From assembly GCA_022824525.1 (NCBI GenBank), contig JAJDZT010000091.1, forward strand, positions 1-52,262: DNA of 52,262 nt. Direction: 5' to 3'. Positions 36,668 to 45,194 of this stretch are shown here, one piece after another (the first letter of the stretch is position 1; the number at the start of each line of letters is the position of its first letter). The notes below the pieces were generated by a model, which ran no database searches, had not been told where the DNA came from, and saw nothing but the letters and a program-made list of their open reading frames with translations. Source of the DNA: Silicimonas sp. GTDB lineage: Bacteria; Pseudomonadota; Alphaproteobacteria; Rhodobacterales; Rhodobacteraceae. The translations under genes and the position numbers were made by a program.

Positions 36668-37147
36668 TCAGAATTCGGGTGCCGGGCAGTTCCCGTTCAG
36701 GTGACAGTCCCAAACGCGTTGTTCCTGTTCTTCGGACCAGCGGTGCGAAAACCCCCCACAGGCATTAAGCGGCAAAACCAGCTCTCCATCTTCCATCTTC
36801 AGCGCGAAGATATGCGTCTCGCCCGAAAACTGATCGGGTGTGCTGCACCAAACGGAGATGCAAGTTGCTCGGAGGGTGATTGTCTGGTCGAACGGAACAT
36901 CGAACCCGGATCGCGAGAATGCCGTACCGGTCGCGCGTGCCTCGGTCAGGGCCTCGGCGGGTTTGGTCTCAGACAGAACGGGAACATTCGGGGCTTCTGT
37001 CAAAGAGACCGTCCCCTTCACGAGCAGGTAATCCGCTTCGTCCTCCTTGATGTGCTGATAAAGCCAGACCGCATCGGTCGCCATGCAGGAGAGCGCCAAG
37101 GCGTGCGCCGGGAGAAGCGTAAACAGACAGATTAAAAACTTATGCAT
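36668..37147 (-). CDS. Secreted hypothetical protein
   Basis: 159 residues. A clear signal peptide (HKFLICLFTLLPAHALA, cleavage near residue 19) is followed by a Cys-containing mature domain. Five mature Cys (SCM, ATCISVWC, ACGG, WDCHLNGNCP region) suggest disulphides in the periplasm. No family recognised. AGGAG is spaced six bases before the ATG. It starts nine bases after rppH ends and is probably co-transcribed with it. Confidence 0.75.
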   Translation of the reverse strand: MHKFLICLFTLLPAHALALSCMATDAVWLYQHIKEDEADYLLVKGTVSLTEAPNVPVLSETKPAEALTEARATGTAFSRSGFDVPFDQTITLRATCISVWCSTPDQFSGETHIFALKMEDGELVLPLNACGGFSHRWSEEQEQRVWDCHLNGNCPAPEF

Positions 37148-37156
37148 GTCGCTCTC

Positions 37157-37624
37157 CTAAAGCTTGTCGCGAAACGCCCCGATTACCTGATCATAAACGC
37201 CTCGCTTGAACGGAACGATGTCGCGCAGCACCTCGTCCGCGTTTGACCAACGCCACCGTGCGAATTCGTGGTCGTGTTTTGCAATATCAATTTCCGTGTC
37301 ATTTCCCAGAAACCTGAACAAAAACCACTTTTGTTTCTGACCGCGATAACGACCTTGCCAAAGCTTGCCGACAAGATGCTCGGGCAAGTCGTAGAGGACC
37401 CAATCGGGATGCTCGGCTTCGACGGTGACAAGCTTTGCCGTGACGCCGGTTTCTTCGTCCAACTCGCGAAGCGCGGCTTCCTTTGCGCTTTCACCGTCAT
37501 CGATGCCGCCTTGGGGCATCTGCCACGCTCCGGGCGTATCAATGCGCTCGCCGGTGAAAATCAGTCCGTCTCGATTGGCGAGGACGACACCTACACATGG
37601 GCGATAAGGTAATTCTTCCGACAT
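37157..37624 (-). CDS. rppH: RNA pyrophosphohydrolase
   Basis: 155-residue Nudix hydrolase that removes pyrophosphate from mRNA 5' ends and starts decay. [15 protein letters not shown] and [12 protein letters not shown] lead into a complete Nudix box (G-x5-E-x7-REL-x-EETG). The DLP and KWFLFRFLG segments with [11 protein letters not shown] are typical of RppH. The ATG at 37624 gives the family start. It follows the amidinotransferase gene after 36 bases on the same strand. Confidence 0.93.
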   Translation of the reverse strand: MSEELPYRPCVGVVLANRDGLIFTGERIDTPGAWQMPQGGIDDGESAKEAALRELDEETGVTAKLVTVEAEHPDWVLYDLPEHLVGKLWQGRYRGQKQKWFLFRFLGNDTEIDIAKHDHEFARWRWSNADEVLRDIVPFKRGVYDQVIGAFRDKL

Positions 37625-37660
37625 TTCGACTGCCCGACTTACAATGCTTTTTGTGCAAGG

Positions 37661-38770
37661 TTACTGCTGTGGAAAGTAGTCCTCGCACGTTCCTTCACGA
37701 TAAACGTCTGCCGTGCAGCAATGCAGGCCACCACCAAAGGCGTAGGCATCCCTGAGCTCCACTTCAACAACTTCCATCCCGAGTTTGTCCATTTGCTCGG
37801 CTTGATACACCTCCGACTTCTCGACGCAGACAGTCTTTGGATCGAGCACGAGGACATTCATCGAAAGCCAGACGCTGGAATAGCACAATGGCGGAGGGGC
37901 GTTGTGTGCGGGTTGAGCCGCGTCGTGGATTTCCCAGCCGTTTTTCTCGAACATCTCGCGTTGATCGTCCGGCAACCTTCTTTGTGGATTGTTAAGGATG
38001 AGTCCGGGCCGCAGGGGTGTGAAGGTCGCGTCGATGTGGATCGGATAGGGGTCGCCGGGGAAGTTCACCGCGTGGACCCGGTGATCGGGGTAGTGGCGGC
38101 GGAGCCACTCGATGCCTTTGAGGTTCGTGGTAAAACCGTGCTGGACAACGAGGTCACGCCCGAAACGGAGGACGTCGGCGGCGTCGAAGAGCGGTTCTTC
38201 TTCCGTTGTCACGAAGAACTTTTCGGCGGTCCACTTGAGGCGTTTTTCTACGCCTATGTTTTCGTTGAGGTAATCGTCGTGATAATCGGCATCGGTGAGA
38301 CGCGGTTTGGGGGCACTTTCGTGGCGGAAGTTGGGGTCTTCTTCCCAGTACTTCTGCAGGAGGGGCCGGTAATTCAGGTATTCAAACCAACGACATCTGT
38401 AGGACATCGTGGCTTCGAGGATCTCGCTTCCGACCGTCAGCAGGACGTCTCTGGGGGGCATGCAGCCGAACTGGCTTTCGGTGTGGAAATCGGGGGTTGT
38501 GACCGGCTGGCTGTGGTCGATCGGCGTCGGGCGATCGACGCGAATGCCCCGCGATTCCAATTGGCTAGCGAAGGCGTCGAGCAGCTCGTTGGCGCGGTCG
38601 ATGGTTTCCTGCGGGCGCTTGCCCCATTGGCCGCGCATGTCACTGTCTTCAGGGACTTTTGCGTCCAAAGCAGGCTCTTCGGGCGGGATGTGACAGTTGT
38701 CGGCGCGGCCCACGATGACGTGTTTCAACGGGTCCCATTCGTTCCAGGAATTGACGACGGTTTTCTGCAT
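37661..38770 (-). CDS. Glycine amidinotransferase-like enzyme
   Basis: 369-residue amidinotransferase of the L-arginine:glycine type. It transfers an amidino group from arginine to an amine via a Cys intermediate. NSWNEWDPLKHVIVGRAD opens the fold. FDAADVLRFGRD carries the acidic residues, YPIHIDATFTPLRPG the catalytic His-x-Asp, and GGGLHCCTADVYREG the nucleophilic Cys near the C-terminus. Glycine (to guanidinoacetate) is the classical acceptor, but relatives act on inosamine-phosphates or other amines, so the acceptor is open. No creatine or antibiotic genes adjoin. The ATG at 38770 has GGAGG at good spacing; the M five codons earlier does not. Confidence 0.88.
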   Translation of the reverse strand: MQKTVVNSWNEWDPLKHVIVGRADNCHIPPEEPALDAKVPEDSDMRGQWGKRPQETIDRANELLDAFASQLESRGIRVDRPTPIDHSQPVTTPDFHTESQFGCMPPRDVLLTVGSEILEATMSYRCRWFEYLNYRPLLQKYWEEDPNFRHESAPKPRLTDADYHDDYLNENIGVEKRLKWTAEKFFVTTEEEPLFDAADVLRFGRDLVVQHGFTTNLKGIEWLRRHYPDHRVHAVNFPGDPYPIHIDATFTPLRPGLILNNPQRRLPDDQREMFEKNGWEIHDAAQPAHNAPPPLCYSSVWLSMNVLVLDPKTVCVEKSEVYQAEQMDKLGMEVVEVELRDAYAFGGGLHCCTADVYREGTCEDYFPQQ

Positions 38771-38935
38771 TTCAGCCTCCCTCAAGACGGGCGAGCCTTA
38801 GGGCGAAAACGGGCCGAAAGCAACGTCGGTATGACGTCGGTCCTCGTGTCGGTATCGCGTCGGTGCGGGCGCACTGATGTGGGCGCGTTAACCGGTCCCG
38901 GCGATCCTGTCCGAAATTGCCAAAGGAGGGCGCCC

Positions 38936-39421
38936 ATGAGCATCGAGTGGATGCCGACGAAAGGACCGAAAACGAAACGGCTGGCGGAGGCGCGGCTGCA
39001 CCAGTTGCTGTACCTTCAGACCATGGCCTCGTCGGATGATCTGTTTCTGGAAACCGCGCGGAAGGAAATCCCGGAGGCGTGGCACACGCTGGAGATGGAC
39101 CTCGACGTGCGCCCGAAGAAGGAGAAGGTGACGCTCTACCTCGACCCCGCCGTGATCGCGATGTTCCGCAAGATGGGGCAGGGGTACCAGGCGCGGATCA
39201 ACCGGATACTGGAGACCTGGATGCAGATGAAGATGGCGGAGAAGGCGGTGTTCAAACGCGAGGCGATGGAGGCGGTGGCCGAGGCCCGGGCGGAGCGGGA
39301 CCGGCCGGAGGTGGGCGAGTTCATGAAGGAGCAGTATGCCAAGCTGGTGGAGCATTGGGCCTATGAGGAGGGATGGCAGGATGCTTTGAAGGCGGTGGAG
39401 GGGAGAGGTGAGCAGATTTGA
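38936..39421 (+). CDS. BrnA-antitoxin-like ribbon-helix-helix protein without a toxin partner
   Basis: 161 residues. The centre (about 60-95) has KVTLYLDPAVIAMFRKMG followed by GYQARINRILETWM, the BrnA-type DNA-binding pattern. An N-terminal helical region and a charged C-terminal helix (AVAEARAERDRPEVGEFMKE) extend it beyond usual BrnA length. AAAGGAGGG precedes the ATG. No BrnT-like toxin frame is seen on either side, so it may be a solitary repressor. The spacer to 39572 shows no gene. Confidence 0.78.
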   Translation: MSIEWMPTKGPKTKRLAEARLHQLLYLQTMASSDDLFLETARKEIPEAWHTLEMDLDVRPKKEKVTLYLDPAVIAMFRKMGQGYQARINRILETWMQMKMAEKAVFKREAMEAVAEARAERDRPEVGEFMKEQYAKLVEHWAYEEGWQDALKAVEGRGEQI

Positions 39422-39572
39422 TCTGGCCTTGTTCCGCCATTGGGCGAAGTGGCCGTCACCGCATTAGGCCAGGTCTGAAGGCGTCGGGTGGGATGCCAAT
39501 CTCTGAAAGGGTTGCCGTCCCATTCCTGTCGGGGAGTGGTGGCACAGTATGCTGTGTCGAAGCAGGCCAGAG

Positions 39573-40532
39573 TCAACTCCAACGGAATCGATGCATGGAA
39601 GACGAAATCTGCCGAACTTTGCATCTCTGCGTGATAAACAACTCCTTCACTGTCCTAATCGCAGAAAGTGAATTGTCCGTTGGAGCAGTTCCGACAGTAT
39701 CAAACAGTATATCGACCGATTTGTCGATATCAAATAATTCCTCCAAATTTAGTTGAATATAGTTAACTGAACTACCGTCGCTGCGGTTTCGAGAGAATTT
39801 ATCTATATTTGATCCTGCATAGACTATTCGAACCTCGCGCTCCGATGAATAACCGGGTTGTTTTAGGGCTGGAGCAATGCGGCGAATCTCACTTTCGAAC
39901 TTCTCAACCGTTTCCCGAGCACCCGTTCCCGATTGATAGATTTCGATCATGGCATTCACGACGGGATCAATGAGCCGCATTTGCTCCTCTGTATCATAGA
40001 TGACTTCAGTCAATGCGAATCCTGAAGCGAGACTTTCCACATTTCTTAAAGTGCTGCGCGGGAAACCAAGGGATACACCGTCTTCACCTGCATACATTCG
40101 CCATTGCGGAAGAGAGTCGCCTGCCTTGGAAAAGCTCGAAATAAAAACATCGGAAAAACTAATTGAACCAATTTCTTCACTAAGTTCAGTAAGATTTTCG
40201 GACGAGGAAAGAACTCCGATTCTTCTCTTAATCATATTTCGAGAGTAAGATAATTCTTCTGGATCGTTAAGGGAAGAGAACTCTGAAGCCCATATCTTCC
40301 GGCTTTCTAGAATTCCCTTCGCGCCTGTGCGGTTAGTGTAATGATAAAGTACTTCCCCGCAATCGACCAAACTTCCTTTAGGAACAAGGACAATAAACTT
40401 CTCAACGTCCCGATCCTCGAATGTAAGTGAGGAACCTTTGTACTCAAGAAAGTTCTCATGGAACGGGATATCTCGTTCCCTTGTCGCACTAGTATTATTG
40501 AAGTGTGCAAAATGTCGTCCGATTTCGTCCAT
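39573..40532 (-). CDS. DUF2971-like protein, AT-rich
   Basis: 319 residues. LYHYTNRTGAKGILESRKIWAS near residue 62 followed by LNDPEEL is the DUF2971 signature, and FSKAGDSLPQWRMYAGEDGVSLGF is the second conserved block. The C-terminal part has YSSEREVRIVY. The fold is linked to ADP-ribosyltransferase-like chemistry only by distant similarity. The gene is clearly richer in A/T than its neighbours and uses codons such as TTA and ATA, suggesting transfer. DUF2971 genes often occur in defence or accessory islands. Function unknown. It is followed by a palindrome-rich spacer. Confidence 0.78.
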   Translation of the reverse strand: MDEIGRHFAHFNNTSATRERDIPFHENFLEYKGSSLTFEDRDVEKFIVLVPKGSLVDCGEVLYHYTNRTGAKGILESRKIWASEFSSLNDPEELSYSRNMIKRRIGVLSSSENLTELSEEIGSISFSDVFISSFSKAGDSLPQWRMYAGEDGVSLGFPRSTLRNVESLASGFALTEVIYDTEEQMRLIDPVVNAMIEIYQSGTGARETVEKFESEIRRIAPALKQPGYSSEREVRIVYAGSNIDKFSRNRSDGSSVNYIQLNLEELFDIDKSVDILFDTVGTAPTDNSLSAIRTVKELFITQRCKVRQISSSMHRFRWS

Positions 40533-40682
40533 CTGCTTGCTCTTTGCCGCAATTGATTAGCAAGGGCTTGATCGATCCATTGCGAATTCTCAACCCGCTC
40601 CCGCCGCTACGAACGGCCATCACTGGGCGCATTGCTTTAATTGATGGAATTGCGAAGTCGGCCCGGAGTCAAGCCGAAGGCG

Positions 40683-40825
40683 CCGGGCCAGCGACGGCCC
40701 GTTCCGGCGGGCTGGCGCTTTGGGGGGCGTTTGCGAAGACCTTCGAGGGAAGATGTGTCTTGGGTTCCATAAAGGGCAACGCTCAGGGGTTGGATGCGCC
40801 ATCCCACGGGCCGACGCTGGCCCGG
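40683..40825. repeat. Long inverted repeat upstream of asd
   Basis: CCGGGCCAGCGACGGCCCG (40683-40701) and CGGGCCGACGCTGGCCCGG (40807-40825) are inverted copies with one mismatch, 105 bases apart. Each can also fold on itself. The whole 40533-40986 spacer has no credible gene and looks like a pile of family-specific intergenic repeats. Confidence 0.6.
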
Positions 40826-40853
40826 CTTGCGTTTCGCGGGTGGTTGGGTGGTC

Positions 40854-40872
40854 GGTGCGTTGGAAACGCACC
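40854..40872. repeat. Palindrome GGTGCGTT-GGA-AACGCACC
   Basis: Perfect 8-base arms with a three-base loop, followed by CTACGGGG. This resembles a dispersed palindromic element I associate with Rhodobacteraceae intergenic regions; copy number cannot be tested within one window. Confidence 0.6.
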
Positions 40873-40944
40873 CTACGGGGTTGATCACATGCATCACCAA
40901 TTGTCATTGGGGCGCGCCGCTTTGGCCTTTCAATGCACGCCCTT

Positions 40945-40960
40945 GCGGGCTATAGCCCGC
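40945..40960. repeat. 16-bp perfect palindrome before asd
   Basis: GCGGGCTATAGCCCGC is fully self-complementary and ends 26 bases before the asd start, shortly before its ribosome site. It could be a dimeric-protein site or part of the repeat pile-up. Confidence 0.5.
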
Positions 40961-40986
40961 GCGTCCTGAAACCATAGGAGGTCAAA

Positions 40987-42009
40987 GTGGGCTATCGTAT
41001 CGCCGTCGCGGGCGCCACGGGCAATGTGGGCCGCGAAATGCTGAACATCCTGGCCGAGCGCCAGTTTCCTGCCGATGAGGTTGTGGCTCTGGCGAGCCGG
41101 AAATCTCTGGGTACAGAGGTCAGCTATGGGGACACGACGCTCAAGACGAAAGACCTCGACACGTTTGACTTCACGGGCTTCGACATTGCGCTTTTCGCCA
41201 TCGGGTCAGGCCCGACGAAGGAATATGCGCCGAAGGCGGCGAAGGCGGGCTGCGTGGTGATCGATAACTCGTCGCTTTACCGCTATGAGCCGGACATTCC
41301 GCTGATCGTGCCGGAGGTGAACCCGGATGCGATCGAGGGTTACAAGAACCGGAACATCATCGCGAACCCGAATTGCTCGACCGCGCAGATGGTGGTGGCG
41401 CTGAAGCCTTTGCATGATCGCGCCAAGATCAAGCGGGTGGTGGTTTCGACCTATCAATCAGTCTCCGGTGCCGGGAAAGAAGGGGCGGACGAGCTTTGGG
41501 ATCAGACCAAGGCGATCTACAACCCGACGGTGGAAGTGGAGCCGTCGAAGTTCCAGCGACAGATTGCGTTCAACGTCATTCCGCAGATCGACGTGTTCAT
41601 GGAGGATGGGTCGACCAAGGAAGAGTGGAAGATGGTGGTGGAGACGAAGAAGATCGTCGATCCATCCATCAAGGTGACGGCGACTTGCGTGCGGGTGCCG
41701 GTGTTCGTGGGACATTCGGAAGCGGTGAATATCGAGACGGAAGAGTTCCTGGATGAAGATGAGGCGCGGGATATCCTGCGGGAGGCGCCGGGCATCATGG
41801 TCGTCGATAAGCGTGAGGATGGGGGCTATACGACGCCTATTGAATGCGTTGGGGATTTCGCGACCTTCGTCAGCCGGATCCGGCAGGACGGGACGATCGA
41901 GAACGGGCTGAACTTCTGGTGCGTGTCCGACAACCTCAGGAAGGGCGCGGCGCTGAACGCGGTGCAGATCGCCGAGCTTCTGGGGAATCGGGTGCTCCAG
42001 AAAGGGTGA
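40987..42009 (+). CDS. asd: Aspartate-semialdehyde dehydrogenase
   Basis: 340-residue NADP enzyme reducing aspartyl-phosphate to the semialdehyde, the branch point to lysine/DAP, threonine and methionine. YRIAVAGATGNVGREML is the nucleotide loop, ANPNCSTAQMVVALKPL holds the catalytic Cys near 130, and STYQSVSGAGKEG and the RVPVFVGHSEAVNIE segment (catalytic His) are present. The start is a GTG with ATAGGAGG at ideal spacing. A strong terminator follows. It works with dapD and dapE elsewhere in the window. Confidence 0.95.
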   Translation: MGYRIAVAGATGNVGREMLNILAERQFPADEVVALASRKSLGTEVSYGDTTLKTKDLDTFDFTGFDIALFAIGSGPTKEYAPKAAKAGCVVIDNSSLYRYEPDIPLIVPEVNPDAIEGYKNRNIIANPNCSTAQMVVALKPLHDRAKIKRVVVSTYQSVSGAGKEGADELWDQTKAIYNPTVEVEPSKFQRQIAFNVIPQIDVFMEDGSTKEEWKMVVETKKIVDPSIKVTATCVRVPVFVGHSEAVNIETEEFLDEDEARDILREAPGIMVVDKREDGGYTTPIECVGDFATFVSRIRQDGTIENGLNFWCVSDNLRKGAALNAVQIAELLGNRVLQKG

Positions 42010-42019
42010 ATCACTGAAG

Positions 42020-42044
42020 GCCGGGCCGGATGGCCCGGCTTTTT
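42020..42044 (+). terminator. Rho-independent terminator of asd
   Basis: GCCGGGCC, loop GGAT, GGCCCGGC, then TTTTT, 10 bases after the asd stop. Confidence 0.9.
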
Positions 42045-42268
42045 CCACAATTCCGCGTGATCGGTCGCGTTCGGCGTGCAAAATCGGGCGGAATGGGCAA
42101 ATTGTGCCAACCGTTTGATATCTCGAAATAAAATTGCTTTACGGGTCTTTTGGACACGATTTGTTGACCTGTGGTAAGGGTAAATTGCCTTAGTAACGCC
42201 TTATTCGGTCCGAATTTCGCCACATTTCGATTTGAAAGTTCTTCCTGTGACATGGGGAGATGTCTGGC

Positions 42269-42484
42269 ATGAAGCCGATTACAGATGATGTGGTCTTTTC
42301 CATCATGCAGGGATTGGAAAAGCGCGAGCGCAGAAAGAACTCTGCACAAGACAAGGTGACGGCAGCGCTGCATGAGAAGATCCTGAAGCGCGGCGGTGAC
42401 CGTCGGATTATCTCATTGGACTTTGCGCGTAACCGGGCACGCCGGACTGTGTCGGGCATGTTCTGCTACGTGGTGCGGAGCTGA
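42269..42484 (+). CDS. Small basic hypothetical protein
   Basis: 71 residues, highly charged: LEKRERRKNSAQDKV, then LKRGGDRRIISLDFARNRARR. GGGGAG sits nine bases before the ATG at 42269; the ATG three codons earlier is too close to it. No family, signal or membrane segment recognised. The 220-base spacer upstream is AT-rich and could hold its promoter. Confidence 0.55.
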   Translation: MKPITDDVVFSIMQGLEKRERRKNSAQDKVTAALHEKILKRGGDRRIISLDFARNRARRTVSGMFCYVVRS

Positions 42485-42589
42485 CGCGAAGGTACCCAAA
42501 CAAATTTCACGAGCTACTATCGTTGGCCGCTTTGTCAACTTTGCGGACAGAGCTGACGTTGGTTCCTTATGCTCGAATGGCAACTTTGA

Positions 42590-43003
42590 CTAACTGGCAG
42601 CTTTGACGTTTTGGTTGCAAATGTCGCCAACAGCTTCCGGTTCATCTGCCACAAGACGGTTTCGTCCACTCTTTTTGGCAATGTACAATAGCTCGTCCGC
42701 TTGCTTTAGCGTAGATGCTCCGTCTGGGCGCGCTTCTGACGCCATAGCTAGGCCGATGCTCGCCGCTACGCTGACTTTTGACTGACCGACATCTACTTCG
42801 GCGCGGCAAATGGTCTCTAGCATACGCTCACAAGCCTCAACTGCTCCAACTAAGTCGGTCTCCGGAAACAGAACTGCGAACTCTTCACCATTTTCGTCGC
42901 CCAGATCAGCAACCGCGTTGCCAGGCATCACCCGTGTTTGTGAGCGTTTCGGAAGGACGGAAGCGTCACAGATGTTCAGGTTAAGAAGCCGTGAGAGAAT
43001 CAT
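42590..43003 (-). pseudogene. GGDEF-domain remnant (degenerate diguanylate cyclase half)
   Basis: 137 residues matching only the second half of a GGDEF domain. NAVADLGDENGEEFAVLFPE corresponds to the active-site loop with the first Gly replaced (NGEEF), then VSVAASIGLAMAS and LKQADELLYIAKKSGRNRL. The first half, with DxLTGLxNR and the metal-binding Asp, is missing; the first ~25 residues are unrelated. Catalysis is therefore unlikely. Its ATG overlaps the receiver gene stop (ATGA), so it could still be made as a partner. Read together, the two look like a broken REC-GGDEF response regulator. Confidence 0.65.
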
Positions 43004-43497
43004 CCATCAGGAAAGCGCGAATTCACACTGATCGTCAAACGTGTGCGGTTGCGAGCCCTAGAACACAGACGTTCGCTCGAATGTTCAGTCGATGTCTGCT
43101 TCGGCACGCCTAGCGCAGACGAAATAACCAACCTCAGCGAGGTTTCTGATAGGCTTGGCTTTAGTATGATCTCCGCGCAGCCATCTCTCTTGGCAAATTC
43201 CTGTATGTACGACGCAGTATTGCCGGTGACCATAATCGCAGGTGTCGATTGAGTTTCCCTTAGACACTTGAGAGCATCTAGTCCGGTTCCATCAGGCAAG
43301 TCATAGTCGACAAACGCGAGGTCGAAGAGTGACTCTTCGACAATTCTCTTAAAAGCCCGCAAGCTGTCTGCTTCCCGGATGGTAATTGGAACCGCAAGCT
43401 TCCTTAAAACCCTCTTGAGGCGCGCCCTGTCAAAATAGCTGTCGTCCAGAACAACTATGTTTGTAGCGGCTTCGAGTTCCGCTTGCATTGTCTGCAT
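43000..43497 (-). CDS. Response-regulator receiver protein
   Basis: 165 residues. The REC fold has intact key residues: VVLDDSYFDRARL (acidic pair), FDLAFVDYDLPDGTGLDALK (phospho-acceptor Asp near 65), PAIMVTGN (Thr) and EIILKPS (Lys). The last ~40 residues are basic and low-complexity, not an output domain. The ATG at 43497 is preferred; the longer frame has non-family residues. It is coupled to the GGDEF remnant downstream. No histidine kinase is nearby. Confidence 0.82.
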   Translation of the reverse strand: MQTMQAELEAATNIVVLDDSYFDRARLKRVLRKLAVPITIREADSLRAFKRIVEESLFDLAFVDYDLPDGTGLDALKCLRETQSTPAIMVTGNTASYIQEFAKRDGCAEIILKPSLSETSLRLVISSALGVPKQTSTEHSSERLCSRARNRTRLTISVNSRFPDG

Positions 43498-43709
43498 TGA
43501 CAATCCCTCTTCTCCCCAAGGCCCAGCATCTGGAACACTCGTTAAGAAAAATCTAAACTGAAGAACAGGAACGCTCAGCAAACGCAAAGGGCTTTCGCAG
43601 CGTCCATTCTGTCTGTGCGAGAGCGAAACCCAGCGGCCTTCAGCGCTACGGAGGATGGCGACAAGAGGGCAAGCGGCTCATCGATGTGAGCAAATTGGGG
43701 CTGAACCGC

Positions 43710-43889
43710 TCATTTGCCATTTTTTGCAGCAACGTCGCGCCGCGCGATGTTTGCAGCAGGCTTTTTCGCCGGTCTCTTCTTCCGCGACAATTCTACCAAG
43801 GCGTCGATCAACTCGTTCGCCGTTCTGAGGCGGGAGCCAGTGTCTCCAGTGGATTCTTCGCGCAGAGATTTGACCGACTTGTTTTGCAT
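43710..43889 (-). CDS. Possible small basic protein
   Basis: 59 codons from an ATG with AAAGGT upstream. It has an acidic-to-basic layout with ELIDALVELSRKKRPAKKP and an Arg/Lys/Ala-rich end. Unrecognised. Another frame on this strand is equally open, so support is modest. Confidence 0.4.
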   Translation of the reverse strand: MQNKSVKSLREESTGDTGSRLRTANELIDALVELSRKKRPAKKPAANIARRDVAAKNGK

Positions 43890-43960
43890 ATCGCACCTTT
43901 GTCTATAAATTGGAAACAATTAACTCCAGATCAGTCCATTGTTCGCATCTTGGGTTAATG

Positions 43961-43989
43961 ATTCCTTAACCGCCGTAAGAATGAGTTAA
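43961..43989. repeat. CCTTAAC ... GTTAAGG inverted repeat
   Basis: Perfect 7-base arms spaced by 14 bases in AT-rich DNA, upstream of GGGGAGGAG (about 44018-44026), which looks like a ribosome site but is followed only by very short frames. May be a regulatory site; no gene is assigned. Confidence 0.3.
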
Positions 43990-44115
43990 GGCTCGCCTAA
44001 AATTTGTTGCTGTAAAGGGGAGGAGACAAGTTGCATCAATGAAGGTGCTTAGTGAGAGGCGTAGCGGAATATCTTGCCAGTAGTGGGGCGTTTGGCCGAC
44101 GACGCTCTACTTGTC

Positions 44116-44295
44116 CTAGTGCACCGGTAGAGAGACGTGCCAAGGATACTTCGCAAGCGGAGTGGCGATTTCCAATTCAGCGACTTGTATTGCGTCTTCG
44201 AGTGCACTCGCCGATTTCTCCATACCATTTTCCGCGAAGAACTTCTGCAAGTCTCGCAAATTCGCAATCGTCCAGTTTGGGTCGTAGACTAACAT
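44116..44295 (-). CDS. Small protein of 59 residues
   Basis: A frame too short for routine listing but convincingly protein-like: LVYDPNWTIANLRDLQKFF, then ALEDAIQVAELEIATPLAKY, a balanced amphipathic composition with Trp and Tyr. ATG at 44295, stop TAG at 44116. The ribosome site is weak. No family recognised. The flanking 44296-44984 holds no credible gene, only an AGGAGC-AGC-GCTCCT hairpin at 44438 without a T-run. Confidence 0.55.
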   Translation of the reverse strand: MLVYDPNWTIANLRDLQKFFAENGMEKSASALEDAIQVAELEIATPLAKYPWHVSLPVH

Positions 44296-44984
44296 AAAGC
44301 GCGACTTTCAAAAAAAGAGACGGAGCCAAAGAAGTGTCCTCTCCTCAATTACAGGTTGTGTCAACCTTGTACTTCACATCCTTGCGATGAGTTCTATCGC
44401 CATTAGCTGCTGCAGTGAACTTTCCAGGTATCGTGCGAGGAGCAGCGCTCCTTGCTGTTAACGTTTCGTAAATCCCTAAGGCAGGGTGATCCCAGAATGG
44501 TGCCAGAAGCATCACGATGGCGCCCCTAAAGAGACATTAGCCACGTTCATCTTAAAATTGTAATGAGTGGGCAATTGTGTGTGTGCAGCTCAAAGGCGCG
44601 GTGAGCATTGAAACTGGCTAGCTTGCCGCGCCCGTCCATGACACTGGGTGAGATGAGTCAATCGGATGACCAACTTTCACATTCCCTGCGGCGTAGTGAC
44701 TAGTGCCGCACTTTCAAATCGCGCGTGCTGCGCCGCTCATCCATCCGTCGTGGCCAGTCAAAATGACGTTGCGTATCGACAACGGGGTGACGATTCCAGA
44801 CAAAATAGCGTCGATTTCAGCCTATTCGCACTTTTTTACGCGCGTAAAAGAGCGCCCAGGAAACTGACCAATTGGTCAGGAAATACCTCAAGTCGAAATA
44901 CGAACAATGGCCCAGCTTTGATGAAGCTGCTGGCACTTGTTCGTCAACGAAACCAGTACTGCATTCAATTCGAAGGATGACAAA

Positions 44985-45194
44985 ATGAGTCATTGGCAAA
45001 GATCATTTCCACCGTCCCAAGTGGATTGTACGAACCACACTTGGATCACTTACGTCTTAGAAGACCTTTCCGATTATTGCAGCAACTACAAACTAGCTGC
45101 TCTCCAGAAGGAACTGGAAGTCCTCCGCATGCGACTTCTGGAAAACGACTTGCTCAAGACGGAAGCATGTAAAGAGCTCGAATTGCTGCACTAG
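44985..45194 (+). CDS. Small hypothetical protein
   Basis: 69 residues from an ATG with GAAGGA seven bases upstream. HWQRSFPPSQVDCTNHTW is followed by a long charged, Leu-rich helix (AALQKELEVLRMRLLEND) that could be a coiled coil. Unrecognised. The 45195-45535 stretch after it shows nothing supportable. Confidence 0.5.
   Translation: MSHWQRSFPPSQVDCTNHTWITYVLEDLSDYCSNYKLAALQKELEVLRMRLLENDLLKTEACKELELLH

Noticed and set aside
37721-38935. Plus-strand extension upstream of the BrnA-like gene across the amidinotransferase
   Set aside because: The upstream part is antisense to a clear enzyme; the ribosome site and family start are at 38936.
40533-40986. Riboswitch (lysine-type) upstream of asd
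   Set aside because: The spacer is made of simple palindromes and repeats; no lysine-riboswitch core was seen, and such switches are not expected in this class.
42580-42607. TGGCAACTTTGAC / TGGCAGCTTTGAC tandem near-repeat
   Set aside because: Two copies only, with one difference, at the end of the GGDEF remnant; too little to call a repeat element.
44666-44980. 104-codon plus-strand frame in the gene-poor stretch
   Set aside because: Irregular composition with many Ser/Asn/Arg and Cys, no ribosome site and no homology recognised.
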